A DNA stretch of 64,000 nt from Trichoplax adhaerens (GCF_000150275.1 NW_002060947.1:4766786-4830785); one strand, 5' to 3'; numbered from the stretch's first letter, positions 26,601 through 37,770 are shown. The notes: a model not told the origin generated them from the sequence alone. A program made the numbers and translations.

Positions 26601-28684
26601 TAATACTTGCGTAGTTTAATACGATTAGTTGCTCCTGCCCGGCAAAATATGGTAGCGCGTGGAAGCGTGATAATATTACTACCATTACTAAATAAGTCGT
26701 GCGCTAGGATTTATAAGCGTATGCAACGAGTAGATCGGGAGTTCTTCTTGTTAATAGTTTGTTATAAATACAGTTACGGTTGGTTTAATAGTTATAAAGC
26801 TTAATTTGGGCTTTAAATCCATTTAGTTTGATTTATTATGGACCCTTAAGAATTGACTTCATTACAGTGAAATATTGTATGTTGTAGTTCAATTTGCATT
26901 CTTTAATGCAATTAGCTTTGATAGATTGTTTCATTCCTCTTTTATTTTGACGTTATAATTCACTTAAACAGTCATTGCGTATCAGCAAACGCTATTGTAA
27001 GGAATTACGCAGATATACTCTGTCCTTGATTGTACCCTTTCACATAAACTATTTATCCTGTTACTGATGTCTATTTCAGTACATAATGAAAGTGATGATG
27101 AAGAAAAGAATTAGTATTTGATAAATGCTTGGATTCAGTTTCTCGAGTTGGTTCTAACTTTGCTTTAATAAATATATATATATACACATATTTATACATA
27201 TGTAAATAGTAACAAGACTTACTTCTTAATCACATCGATCGTTATTAATTTGCAATTAAAATGACATATAACTGAAATGTTGTGCTTTGATAGATTTTAT
27301 TGCTGCCCGTGATACGTGTACTGTACTATCTACGAGATTTTTTTTTGTATCAAATTACTCCATGACACTCGTAGTATTACTATGCTGCTCAAACATTTAA
27401 TGTTGAGAAAAAAATATAATTTGAAATAAAATCTAGTGTATTTTAGGATATTTGATTAAAAGTTATAATCGAAAATATAGAAAGATTTCCTCCCATGAAT
27501 TTAGTGCTGTACGCGCCCATATCATTTAATCAACTGCTCGGTCAATTATGTATAATTCTAGGTTGTTGCAAAAGTCATAGATGCTTTTCCGATTTGAAGT
27601 CTCAGATTTTATAATGAGCTAGATTTCTGATTACAAATCGATAAGTAAATAGAAGAAGTATCCGTATCAGGTAGAAATGCTTAATGATCTTGGTTAAATG
27701 AAGATTGATGTAACTTCAATATCAAGGCTGCAGTAGTATCTCTCGATGGGTGGATGATATCTGTTTTTAATAATGTCTAATTTACATAAGCGTAGGTTCG
27801 GTGTAAATTAAATCGATGTGAACGTATTGATTCACTGTCGATTGGTAGCGTTTCTGTCAAGGGCTGTACAAGCCTTTCAATGATTAGTTAATTAATAATT
27901 ATTATTGCAGATGTGTGCATCCTGTTATTGAATTTGAATGAACAATGGCTAAATAGCTGAAATTAGATATTTAGTACTTTATTCGAAAGTAATTTAAAAA
28001 GTTATAAACGAACTAAAGAGAGAAATTTGCCCAGTGATTTATTCTTGAATCAATTGATAACTAATTTACTATTTCTTAAATTGTTCAAATTATTTGCGGT
28101 AAGGATTATCGCTTTAGATGTCTAAAAATTCATATAAATAATTTCACTTATAAATAGTAATGATAAGCTTTCACAAGCATTTTATGAGAAATTGCAAATA
28201 AACACTAATAGTATCCATATCTATTTAATTGTTTTAAATATTAATTACAAATTACTTTTATCAAATTTTCCAGATGTACGATTAGTCAATACTTGCAATA
28301 TCATTTCAGTTACAATAGATGTCATATCTAGTTAGTTAAATATTAATACTAGAATATGATTGTTGAAGGCGAAAATGGATACTAATTCTTTATTTTTGTA
28401 TCAGTAACACTAATAATTACTTATTCTTTTCTAATGCGCTGCAGGCATTCGAATTGTGCGTGGTGGAGATGATTTATAAAACAGCGAATTAGTTAGAAAG
28501 TTATTAATACTTCCTTTAATATTTACGGATTCTATAGTATAAGACTCATTTAGCGGTTTAAAGAGAGAAAGATAGCTCTAATGGTTGTACAACTGTGAAT
28601 TATATTAGTGGTAACAATTCGCTGAATGAGGCAGTAGAAAAACCCTTCAATCAGATAAAATTACTACGATCAGTGTTTCTAATC
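23653..28684. other. 5 kb intergenic region
   Basis: No recognisable gene between the divergent HDAC8-type and GPCR genes. It contains a palindromic TACTG/CAGTA cluster (25091-25154), a T run near 25707, a TA-rich microsatellite near 27168-27200, and a short G/C-richer patch near 26600-26760 that carries only a meaningless ORF. Confidence 0.5.
25091..25154. repeat. Palindromic TACTG/CAGTA cluster
   Basis: Dense succession of ACAGT/ACTGT words with several overlapping inverted repeats (for example gtacagtac and cactgtactgtacactg), able to form hairpins. Related clusters occur at 31796-31967 and 36801-36903. Confidence 0.7.
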
Positions 28685-29779
28685 ATGGCCAATGCAACGA
28701 ATGCTATAATTGAACCTCAAGTTGTGGTGACTTATGTTACACTAAGTTTTCATATATTAAGTGGGTTCTTAAATTTTTTCATCTTTTATGTCGTTCATAA
28801 AAGCGCGAAACTACATTCATCTTCATATGCATTTCTAGCCAATGCCTGTATTTCTGATTTTTTGCTATCTTTCGTTTTTGTTCTGTTCTTTATTGTGCAA
28901 AAAACTGCAACTTTAACTTTTCTAGATACTGATATTCTTTGTAAGCTATTTAACTATATTTCTATATTGTCTTGCGTTGTATCTACCTATACATTTACTG
29001 CCATTGCAATCGACCGTCATCGATCAATTCACAGCTGTTTGAATAATCAATTTAAAGTTATGAGTGATAAAGAAATATTTGTTACAATTACAGGTATTTG
29101 GATGTCTGCTATTATTTTATCTACTCCACTCTTGCTCTTGTCCGGAACTTACTCTTATGATATTCATTTTTGCGATGTTTTACCATCTGAGCCTTTAAAC
29201 GCGATTTTTTTTACCTTGATGTTTATTATCTTATATTTTTTACCATTACTTGTAATGATAGTAATGTATGTACGCATCTATGCAATGAAGAATTATATTC
29301 AGCCGTTTCACAGAGAGCATCAAAATCAGCCAATATCTGATCAACAGTCGCTATTATTTATTCGCATGTTGGTGATAATTTCCAGTGGATTTATGACGCT
29401 AATATTGCCAATCTTTTCGTTTTTACTTTTGACAGCATATAGTGGACTGTCGTTGGAGAAATTGCGTCGAGAAAACCTACAATTGTATTATCTTGCATGG
29501 GTGTTTTATTCTATGGCATTTAGTGTAACATTTGTTAATCCATTGGTATATGTAGCTAGTGATAGAAATATACGTTTTGTGGTTAAAATTTGCATATTGC
29601 AATTGTTGAGATTACCTGTTAGAGAAGAGTTTCTCAGAGAGGCAAAACTAAATCAGACTCTTTCACGCATAAGAACGCGACGCGTATCAGCTTTTAATTT
29701 GGCCACTCTTACTCCTAATGCGTCTTGGCAAAATTTAAGAAGAAGTGACGAACGTACTCAAACGTCAATAGTAATGTAA
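28685..29779 (+). CDS. Class A (rhodopsin-like) GPCR, orphan
   Basis: Intronless seven-transmembrane receptor of 364 residues. The first in-frame ATG is at 28685; the N-terminus MANATNAII carries an N-glycosylation motif (NAT). Hydrophobic segments run at roughly 13-38, 48-71, 85-109, 131-154, 172-198, 225-252 and 267-291. TM2 has the conserved SDF. Cys86 and Cys163 can form the usual disulfide. The DRY motif is DRH (110-112), the NPxxY motif is NPLVY (285-289), and TM6 has LPIF in place of CWxP. The C-tail is Arg/Ser-rich with possible kinase sites. Ligand cannot be told; it looks like one of the lineage-expanded peptide-type receptors of early animals. Confidence 0.9.
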   Translation: MANATNAIIEPQVVVTYVTLSFHILSGFLNFFIFYVVHKSAKLHSSSYAFLANACISDFLLSFVFVLFFIVQKTATLTFLDTDILCKLFNYISILSCVVSTYTFTAIAIDRHRSIHSCLNNQFKVMSDKEIFVTITGIWMSAIILSTPLLLLSGTYSYDIHFCDVLPSEPLNAIFFTLMFIILYFLPLLVMIVMYVRIYAMKNYIQPFHREHQNQPISDQQSLLFIRMLVIISSGFMTLILPIFSFLLLTAYSGLSLEKLRRENLQLYYLAWVFYSMAFSVTFVNPLVYVASDRNIRFVVKICILQLLRLPVREEFLREAKLNQTLSRIRTRRVSAFNLATLTPNASWQNLRRSDERTQTSIVM

Positions 29780-31436
29780 ATTGGCGACGGTAAATCGTTT
29801 CTGTCAAAATAGATAAACGATATTGGATTGAACTTTGCATTCTAAATTAAATTACTTCGATTTTAAAAAAATTTTATTGAAAGTTTTCTACGTACTTAAT
29901 AATGCATTGTAATTATTTGCAATCATTGCTTTCGCTAAAAGTTATTAGCTCGGGTATACGAATTGGTATAACAGAATATGCGCTTGGACGCCTAATTAAC
30001 GGTGACCACATAGAATTTGTAAAACTCACATTTTAGATTCAGTCGTAATCGTGCACTTTATATGATGCTAGATGCAAATTAATTGTTTGTAAATATTCGT
30101 TACTGACCTACCAAATTACAGCGGCATCTCACAATCAATAAAGAATCAACTGATAGCGTGTACAGGAGTCTTTAAAATTTGAAAAAGCTAAGTTTAAAAA
30201 TTGAAGGGTTCAGCTATCATTCCATAACTGAAATATAAAACAGAAAATGAATACTAATTGTGTAAATGATTAATTAACAATTAATAATGTTGTCATTGAC
30301 TCTGAAATTAAATGGAGATAAAGGTCCGACCGTACAGAAACCAGTAGTTGATACCGAATTGTACTGAATATGCATTGTAAAGTGAGTTTTGTTGATAATC
30401 ATAGGGTTTCCAAAATCAAAAGTAACAATGATAAGACAGCATCTGAAATCTTGCTGATATAGGCAGCTTGCATAGTTCGTATCTTTCGGGGATCGGGAGA
30501 GGACGAAAGAAATTTCTACTATTAAAATCGTACTAGAAGCAATTTTGGGGAGACGTAACGAGAAAGGTGATGTGGCTCTATTATATTGTCTATTTAAGAC
30601 GTTAGTTGTTTCAACATTAGCATTGATAATTATGGTACTATGGTTATACACATGCAGGATATGCTTTAGCAGTAACATTAAATTCCTTGAAGGTGCGAAA
30701 AGAGGGTCTGCTCCATTTATTGTTGCCTACCGTACAGCTGATGAGCTGTACTGTAGTTCTATTCTATTCGTAGTAAACGATTAGAAATTGTTATGAACTC
30801 AACTATAAAACAGATTAGATACTTGACATTTTATTGGAATAATAACTTAATGTTTGATTAACAAGGAAAGCCTTAAATGTTTCTCCTACCGTATTTATTT
30901 TACGTAAGTAGTTCCTAGAGAATTACTTTTAAGTGTAGTTGTAGCTAGTGTAACATGCTGCTACAGAGTGACAGGAAACTGTCAGTAAGAGCATAGCAGT
31001 CAGTCAAGCAAAAAGTACGGCCTAGAGCCTATTGGCTCCGAGGTCCGTAAATTTACCGTACGAGGTACAATAAGGAGATTGTAATCTATGTACAGTACTA
31101 TACGTACTTAGAAACCGATTTTTTTGTAATACCATCACGGCCAAACGGAGTTAATGGACATAAAGCATTTTGTGCGAAAAAGTAAAGTACACGACTTTCA
31201 AATTTTAGGCGATGATGCTCGGCTACGCGTGATAACGTTACTTTTGTGTGAATCGATTTTACACGTTTTACCCAGGAAAGCGCAGTTTACACTGATTAGT
31301 CTAGTACTGAACAATAGAATTGAATAGGGCAGGACTACTATAATCTGCGATGGCAGCCTTAACGTCAATGTCAAGATTTAGCAGTGCAACAGAAATAGTA
31401 GCTGGTCATTGATATTGAAGGCAAGCGTTCGAGCAA
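29780..31436. other. Intergenic with possible coding relics
   Basis: Mostly AT-rich spacer. The only part with coding appearance is the minus-strand stretch listed at 30274-30552. The remainder shows short TACTG/CAGTA words and no exon chain. Confidence 0.45.
30274..30552 (-). pseudogene. Possible integrin-alpha-like fragment
   Basis: On the minus strand the frame contains FDFGNPMIINKTHFTMHI, which recalls the Cys-Asp-Leu-Gly-Asn-Pro-Met segment before a beta-sandwich strand in the calf region of integrin alpha chains. A possible acceptor (atttcag) and a possible donor (actg|gtttct) border it. No transmembrane exon or GFFKR tail follows, and a plus-strand GPCR occupies the space downstream, so at best it is a fragment. 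The resemblance is short and could be chance. Confidence 0.2.
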
Positions 31437-31887
31437 GGGCAACAAGCGCCATGTTGTCTTTGTACAGTGTTGTTGTGAATAAATAATGTAATATAAAGGT
31501 GTCTAGTGTACAGTATTAAGAGCACGGGTTATTCAAAAAAGAAAGACCAAGAATGCTCCTTTTTTAGTACTGGGTTACTAGGGCAAACAGCGCCATGTTG
31601 TCTTTGTACAGTGTCGTTGTGAATAAATAATGTAATATAAGGGTGTCTAGTGTACAGTATTAAGAGCACGGGTTATTGAAGAAAGAAAGACCAAGAATGC
31701 TCCTTTTTTAGTACTGAGTTACTAGGGCAAACAACGCCATGTTGTCTTTGTATAGTGTCGTTGTGAATTAATGCAATATAAGGGTGTCTACTGTAGTGTA
31801 CTGTACAGTACAGTATTAAGAGAACGGGTTATTAAAGAAAGACCAAGTACTGTACTGTATGCTCCTTTATTAGTACAGGGTTACTAG
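31437..31887. repeat. Three-copy tandem repeat, ~145 bp unit
   Basis: Units begin near 31437, 31581 and 31728. Each starts gggcaa(a)ca(a/g)cgccatgttgtc and ends ...agtactgggttactag. Copies 1 and 2 are nearly identical; copy 3 has extra TACTG/CAGTA words inserted and a shorter middle. No ORF runs through the unit. Confidence 0.9.
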
Positions 31888-31967
31888 TTCACTATCGATT
31901 TTGATCTCCTGATATTTGACAATAATAGCTTAGCTACAGTACAGTACGTACTGTACTGTACCGTAGC
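31796..31967. repeat. Palindromic TACTG/CAGTA words and a strong inverted repeat
   Basis: Words cluster at 31796-31815 and 31846-31860. At 31933-31967 an almost perfect inverted repeat of about 35 bases begins gctacagtacagtac, with its mirror arm ending in gtagc and essentially no loop. Such a sequence could extrude a cruciform or make an RNA hairpin. Confidence 0.75.
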
Positions 31968-32354
31968 TTTGCACTGTGCAATCTGCAACGGAGGTCAATG
32001 GTCATCGGTCACCAATGTGATCATTATTAGCATTGCTTTCAGACACGATAGTTCAAGCTAAGGTACACCCAAATGTTTGTTTCATTCCGTTTCTACGCCA
32101 GCACACAAATTGCTGTAAAGCGTAGTTTTCTGCGTTGAAATGCATTCAGGTAAGATATCTAGAATACTGTGAAGTGCGAATAGAAAAGCAATATTGAAAG
32201 TAACTATTCAAGTGCAACCTATTCTTAGCGCTACTCCTGGATTGGTTGCACTATTCAGCCAGGATTTGCAGCTGTTGCAATCGTCACAAGATGCGTAAAA
32301 TTGTTAAATTCATTGTACAGTATAAATAAAAGTTGTATTCATGCTAAAGCTCAC

Positions 32355-32599
32355 TACAGTAATGAATCATTTTGAAATTCAGTCCTGTAGAATGAGTAGT
32401 TGATACGATATGTTGTTCCATTGTAAGTAGCAGTTTCATTGATTAATATCTTAAAGGAGGAGGACTTGGACCCTCCTACACGTAGCATACGTGGCACGTT
32501 ATGTACGAGTACATTATTAGATATCGTAAATATTGCACGTTCATTTTGCGTGATGATTGAAATATCTTGTCGGTCAGTAAATTTTGAACATCTTGTTTT
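32355..32599 (-). CDS. Orphan exon, possible integrin-alpha calf-like
   Basis: Open frame of about 81 codons on the minus strand between a possible acceptor (gtgaag) and a good donor (ctgta|gtgagc at 32354-32349). The peptide includes LRVGGSKSSSFKILINETAT and YNGTTYRINYS, with two N-glycosylation motifs. The pattern of a VGG turn followed by beta strands and an Asn-Glu before a Tyr resembles integrin alpha calf modules. No neighbouring exon of such a gene could be chained and the MAT2B promoter lies directly upstream, so it may be a relic. An overlapping plus-strand ORF is judged a shadow. Confidence 0.25.
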
Positions 32600-32949
32600 C
32601 TTCACTTATTCTCAAGTACTATCTATAATTAGTGAAGACTTCATGGCTTATCTAGCACTACTGTATACGTACAATTGCCTCTTTCGCGTTTGTGAATGTT
32701 AAATAGTACTGTACATTAATTATCGAGTGAGTAGAGCAAGTGATCGAAATTGTAGCCCTGTGTGTTATATTTATTCTTAATTGATATCACATCTGTTAAT
32801 GTAGGCTAATTAAGTAACCTTTAGTAAGAAAATTTATGCAAGCAACGGTCCATTGCAAGAACAGTTCAGAATAACTTGAGAAATAATAACGTTCACGTCG
32901 TTTGTAAGTGTACAGTATAGAGAATGTTATAAAGTTGTTACATGTTGCA

Positions 32950-33075
32950 ATGAACGCCTACTTTCTTCGCACCTTAGCGTTATGTGCACTTTCAATCTTG
33001 GCTTGTAGGGTATTCACTAGCGATTCAAGTGCCCCTGTTGGTCAGCCATACGCAAAGATTACTGCTATTCAATAG
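32950..33075 (+). CDS. Small ORF with signal-like N-terminus upstream of MAT2B
   Basis: 41 codons from ATG 32950 to TAG 33075, ending 16 bases before the MAT2B ATG and in a different frame. The first ~19 residues (MNAYFLRTLALCALSILAC) look like a signal peptide or lipoprotein-like leader; the remainder is polar (TSDSSAPVGQPYAK). It may be an upstream ORF in the MAT2B leader, a tiny secreted peptide, or chance. Nothing recognised. Confidence 0.35.
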   Translation: MNAYFLRTLALCALSILACRVFTSDSSAPVGQPYAKITAIQ

Positions 33076-33091
33076 TTTATAGTAAAAGATT

Positions 33092-34138
33092 ATGGCTACA
33101 ATGAAAAAGGTCTTGATTACAGGTGCCTCCGGTTTATTAGGGCGAGCCATTAAGAGAGAATTTGATAATGATGCTACATGGAAAGTTTTAGGGCTTGCTT
33201 ACAGCAGGGCCGGCGGTGATTTACGAAGAGTCGATTTATCTGATGTTAACGCAGTTAAAGAGGTGGTCCGTGAATTCCAACCTGATGTAATTGTTCATGC
33301 TGCTGCAGAACGACGACCTGATATTGTTGATAAAAAAACTGACGTTGCTCGACAATTGAATGTCGATGTCAGTCGAAATTTAGCTTTGATTGCTAAAACT
33401 TTCAATTGCTTTATCCTCTACGTAAGTACAGATTATGTTTTTGATGGTTGTAACCCTCCGTATCAGCCTGCGGACCAACCAGCCCCGCTCAATACTTACG
33501 GAATGTTGAAGTGGCAAGGTGAAAAAGCAGTTTTAGAAACGTATCCCAAACGGAGTGGGATATTGCGCTTACCGATACTTTATGGTGAAGTAGAATACCT
33601 TGAAGAAAGTGCAGTTACAGGTTAATGCAGTTACATAGAGTTAACTTTACCGGTACAATAACTACCGTATTCCGTAATACCATATCGTTTATTGTTTGAG
33701 CATTGCTCGATTTCGATTTTATGCTGAACACTTCCTGTACTTACTCTTTTCTTATTATCAGTTTTATTGAAAGCAATTCAAAATGGAAATAAACCGGGTG
33801 AAATGTCGGATTACGAGAAACGTTACCCAACTTATGTAGGAGATGTAGCTGTAGTTATCCGACAAATTTCGGATAAAACTTTACAGGATGAAAATTTTTA
33901 TGGAATTTGGCATTGGAGTGGCTTGGAAGAATTAACTAAATATCAGATGGCACTTAAAATTGCTAAGGCCTTTAATATAGATTATAAACATTTAGTAGCA
34001 GTCAACAAACCATCTCCTGGAGCTAAGCGACCTTATAATAGTCATCTCGATATTTCTACGTTGACTCAGCTTAATTTTGGGCAACAAACTAGTTTCCAAG
34101 ACGGTATTATGATTTCGTTGTCGAAATTTATATCATAA
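33092..34138 (+). CDS. MAT2B: MAT2B-like methionine adenosyltransferase regulatory subunit, plus copy
   Basis: Short-chain dehydrogenase/RmlD-fold protein that binds and regulates the catalytic methionine adenosyltransferase subunit in S-adenosylmethionine synthesis. Two exons, 33092-33620 and 33762-34138 (donor g|gttaat, acceptor tatcag, phase 1), give 301 codons. Visible features are the nucleotide-binding GASGLLG (11-17), AAERRPD (71-77), STDYVFDG (112-119), the YxxxK pair (Y136, K140), LPILYGEVEYLEESAVT near the exon junction, FHWSG-type WHWSG, and a C-terminus with GAKRPYNSHLD and GQQTSFQDGI. Length and order match animal MAT2B after its variable N-terminus. A paralogue faces it tail to tail (36655-35411). 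Confidence 0.92.
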
Positions 34139-35410
34139 AACTTGGATAACAATGCCAACGTATTAGTTTTATAAACATCTGGAATATACAATTAATATCT
34201 AATCCGACTTTAAATTAATTAAAGGTATTGCAAACTGAATTACAATTGAAATATTATATTGCCTCCAGCTAAATATAAATAGGATGACGTTATCATGTAG
34301 AATTTCTGTAGTATATAAAAAGTCTATATTATGAATATGTCACCAACTCGGCTTTATAGTGCATTGCTTGTCAGAACATTCAGCTAGGTGCAGTTTACGG
34401 AATTTGCGTATGTTTTTAAAGATATCTAATGTTTAATCTGACTTTGGCTGATGATTACTGAGATTATCAACGATTAGATTAATTCTAGTGTACTGTAACT
34501 TCATACCAGGTGTGTTGTTTAATGAAACCAAAGAATGATAACTACGTAAACACAGCGCAAACGTAGTGTACGCGAAGTATTTTATTTACATATGTAGAGT
34601 GCGCTAATGAATGTTATTTCAACATTGATAAACATTAATGCAGTTTAAGAAATATCTGTCATATGTAAGAACCCTTTAAAACATCAATTCGGGATTGATG
34701 CAAACTAAATTATAGTCTGCAATGGACATTGTACGGTATCCTGTCGTGGTTATTAAAAATTACTATCATCATAACAAACTTAAAACATTGTGTATTCGAA
34801 TTAAGACGATTTCGTTTTCGCCATTCAGGGTGCTGTTCTGAATAAGAGTAATTTTAATGTATGTTAAAGTATACTGTATGAACTACCGTTACCGACAAAG
34901 TCTAAATCAACAGCAAATTAAAAGGCTGTTGTGAGTTTGCTAAAATCATTCGATTAATGAGCACTTTAAATAGATCCCTATTGCACAAGGCTAATGAGAA
35001 CCGTTCCTACATTGCAAAGTGTTGAGGAATTTGTTGAAGTTTTAGTAACTTGCCATGCATTTGTACGAAGGAACGCCAACGGCCGTCAGAAACATCACTT
35101 AGCTATTAGGCTATTACTTAGTAGTAATTATATTATAATTGCTATCACATACTGTACATATCTGTTCAACATTAAGGCATAAGGAAACAAGCTATTATTA
35201 ACTTGAAGATCTATTTATTTACATCGTCATCTTTTACTTTACACCCTCATTAAATCAATATTTTATGCTAACAGAAACCGAATTTGTGGAGTTGCAAAGA
35301 AACTGTTGCATTAATCGTAAAGATTTAATACTTGCTAACCCACAAATTAAATTCAACACCCTAACTTGATTCAGCTATAATTAGCGATATAAGTTCCAAA
35401 CAAAATGTGT
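34139..35410. other. Spacer between convergent MAT2B paralogues
   Basis: AT-rich region between the two stop codons. A 62-codon ORF near 34994 has no recognisable content. No repeat or RNA gene seen. Both genes end here, so it should hold their 3' ends. Confidence 0.5.
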
Positions 35411-36655
35411 TTAACTAACGTTTACAAAATTACGGAGACATTCCTGTATGCCTACCCGAAAAGGCGTATGTCTACCGAAGTTTAGTTTCATTAAATCAGA
35501 ACAATCTAACTGACTGTTATTAGATCTTTTCGCTCCCGTTGGAGGCTCGCTGGCTGGCTTGATATGACTGAAATCTAAATTAAATACTTCAGCCATAATT
35601 TTGGTCATCTGATACTTTGTTAGAGCTTCAGATCCACTCCAATGCCATATACCACGAAAATCATTTTCTGATAGCGCCTTCTCACAGATTTGTCTTATAA
35701 CGATCGCAATATCATCGACGAGGGTTGGATAACGCATACCATAGTCAGTGACACTTTTTGATTTAGTATTATTGAGAACTGCCTGAAAAAGAGCTGATGC
35801 CATAGAAGAAAAGTAAGGAATTAAGTAGCTTGAGGATAAAGTAAATTTACCTTAACAAAGAACGTAACGTAACTACATGCCATACAGTAAAGTAAATTTT
35901 TGATGTGACCACACTACTCAACGCTAGGTACTACAGTAGTATGCACACTCTGCAACTGAAGGAAAATATAATGACGTACTGAAGTCATGTAACAGGCCTG
36001 TTTCGCTTTTTAAAGTATAATCAAGCTATAAAACTCATTTACATTCTAGTATTGAAGTCATCTCATATGTAATTATCCACATGTCGGTCACTGTATTCTC
36101 TACAACATGCATAAACTTACCCGTGCACGAGCATTCAGCTAAGTTTTCAACTTGTCCATAAAGATACGGCACTCGCAGCACTCCGCTACTTTTAGGCAGG
36201 GTTTGTAGAGTAGCTTTTTCACCTTCAAACTTGAAAATGCAGTAACTGTTTGAGGGATTTGGTACATCACTAGGCTTGTAAGGGGGACTCTTTCCATCAA
36301 AGACACCATTGGTACTAATATAGAGTAAGAAACAGTTAAATTCTTTGGCAATAGAGGCTAAATTTTGACTGACAACAACATTAAGTTGCCTAGAAGCCTC
36401 TAATTGCTGTTCTACCACATCAGGACGTCGTTCTGCAGCAGAATGAATAATAACCGTGGGGCGAAATTCACTAACTAGAGCTCTAACAGCACCTACGTCT
36501 TTTAGATCGACCTTGCGCAGGTTTCCTTTAGCTCGAGTGAATGCAAGACCCACGCATTCCCAGCTGCCATCCACTTCAAACTCCTTTAGGATAGCTCGGC
36601 CCAATAATCCCGAAGCACCCGTAATAAGTACTTTCTTTCTTTGATCATCTCTCAT
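35411..36655 (-). CDS. MAT2B: MAT2B-like paralogue, minus copy
   Basis: Second MAT2B family gene, 305 codons in two exons: 36655-36121 and 35793-35411 (donor gtaagt, acceptor ggcatcag), with the intron at the same codon and phase as the plus copy. ATG 36655 (MRDDQRKKVLITGASG) was chosen because the open frame upstream has only GTG. It keeps GASGLLG (13-19), AAERRPDVVE, Y138xxxK142, WHWSG and GAKRSNNSQLD. It differs where the family is usually constant: STDYVFDG is STNGVFDG (Asp-Tyr to Asn-Gly at 116-117), and ESAVT before the intron is ECSCT. The frame is intact, so it is probably expressed but may bind cofactor or partner differently. Confidence 0.9.
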
Positions 36656-37770
36656 CTTGATGACCACTTTAACTTATTGCTGTTAATTTGAACTATTCGA
36701 TTTTTATTGCTAGTAAGTCGGGTAACTTTTCTTCTGGTCTGCTACAACCTACAAATCAATTTCTGCAAAATGAGGCTCGTTTGGCTGAAAGAATTGGCAC
36801 TTGTACAGTACTGTACTGTAGGCTACAGTACAATGTACAGTGCTGTACTGTACTGTACCGTATTGTCTACAGTACAATATGCATGTGCTGTACTGTACTG
36901 TCGTGCATAAATCCCGCCAGTTTTTATTTATTTTATTTATGGCATTTATTTACAAAAGTTTACTGGCATCAGTAAGTAGCAGGTAGCAGGTAGCAGGTCT
37001 CCAAATAATGTATATTGTGCAGAAGTTATTCATCCTAATAATTAAGAATTTTCTATGAATTCTATGTAGAATTCTAATGTGCGATCTTGAATAGTAGTAG
37101 TGTATAGTATAGTATAGCATGTAGTCCATGGGCCATGACCTAGTGCAATGTTTAGAGTAAACTTTACCGTAAAGAATAACCTTCTGTTGAAATCGGAGGT
37201 CAAACGTGACATCACTGCACCGCGCTCGCCGGTCAGAACCTGAGCGGTAAAAAGAGAAGAAAATAAATACTTTTTCTTTACCGCTACAAACAGACATATA
37301 CCACAGCTGGTAGTGACATTTTGAAAATGCCAAGATCGGTGCAGTAACTATGACAGAATAGCTATAGCTATGTTTAAATTAGGGACTTTCAAGTGTTGGG
37401 AAGGCTTAATAACTGTCAACTATTCTGCAGACACCCTACGCTATAATCCACCGTCGAGGGCATAAAACCCGGAAGTTTTTAACGGAGTGAATCCCTAGTC
37501 GAAAACACTAGGAAGATAAACTGGGTCGGAGGAACTCTAGAGTCCCATATCCAGGTGCTCTAAAAATACGGAGAATATAATTTTGGATGGGACATCGTGC
37601 TATGGACACTCATGGAGTTAAGGGCTGATCGCTTGATGTCATTGATTGGATTGTTTACAAATACGCAGGTGCGAACTACCAACAGAACCAACAGCGAAGT
37701 GCACCAGTGCGACTGCGTGATAATTTTGAAATGTTTACTGTAATACAGTTGCAATAGCAACGGTGTCAAC
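36656..37770. other. Intergenic between divergent MAT2B-minus and CFAP97
   Basis: Holds a palindromic TACTG/CAGTA cluster (36801-36903), a tagcagg triplet repeat near 36976, and from about 37190 to 37560 a stretch with more G and C than the surroundings. That stretch includes a hairpin (gcggtaaa... / ...tttaccgc, about 37248-37285) and another (cctag...ctagg, about 37495-37512), and probably carries the promoter of the plus-strand gene. ORFs here look like chance. Confidence 0.45.
36801..36903. repeat. Palindromic TACTG/CAGTA cluster
   Basis: About 100 bases made almost entirely of overlapping gtacagtactgtac-like words, including several self-complementary runs. Same word family as 25091-25154 and 31796-31967. 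Confidence 0.75.

Noticed and set aside
30545-30784. Plus-strand 79-codon ORF
   Set aside because: Begins at a non-ATG-context codon, overlaps the minus-strand fragment, and has no recognisable domain or splice partners.
32439-32702. Plus-strand 87-codon ORF
   Set aside because: Overlaps the minus-strand exon with a good donor; its composition is not protein-like and no family was recognised.
34994-35182. 62-codon ORF between the MAT2B genes
   Set aside because: No homology, no splice sites that chain, and located in the shared 3' spacer.
36950-37333. Minus-strand 127-codon ORF upstream of CFAP97
   Set aside because: Low-information composition, no conserved motif, and crosses the probable promoter region.
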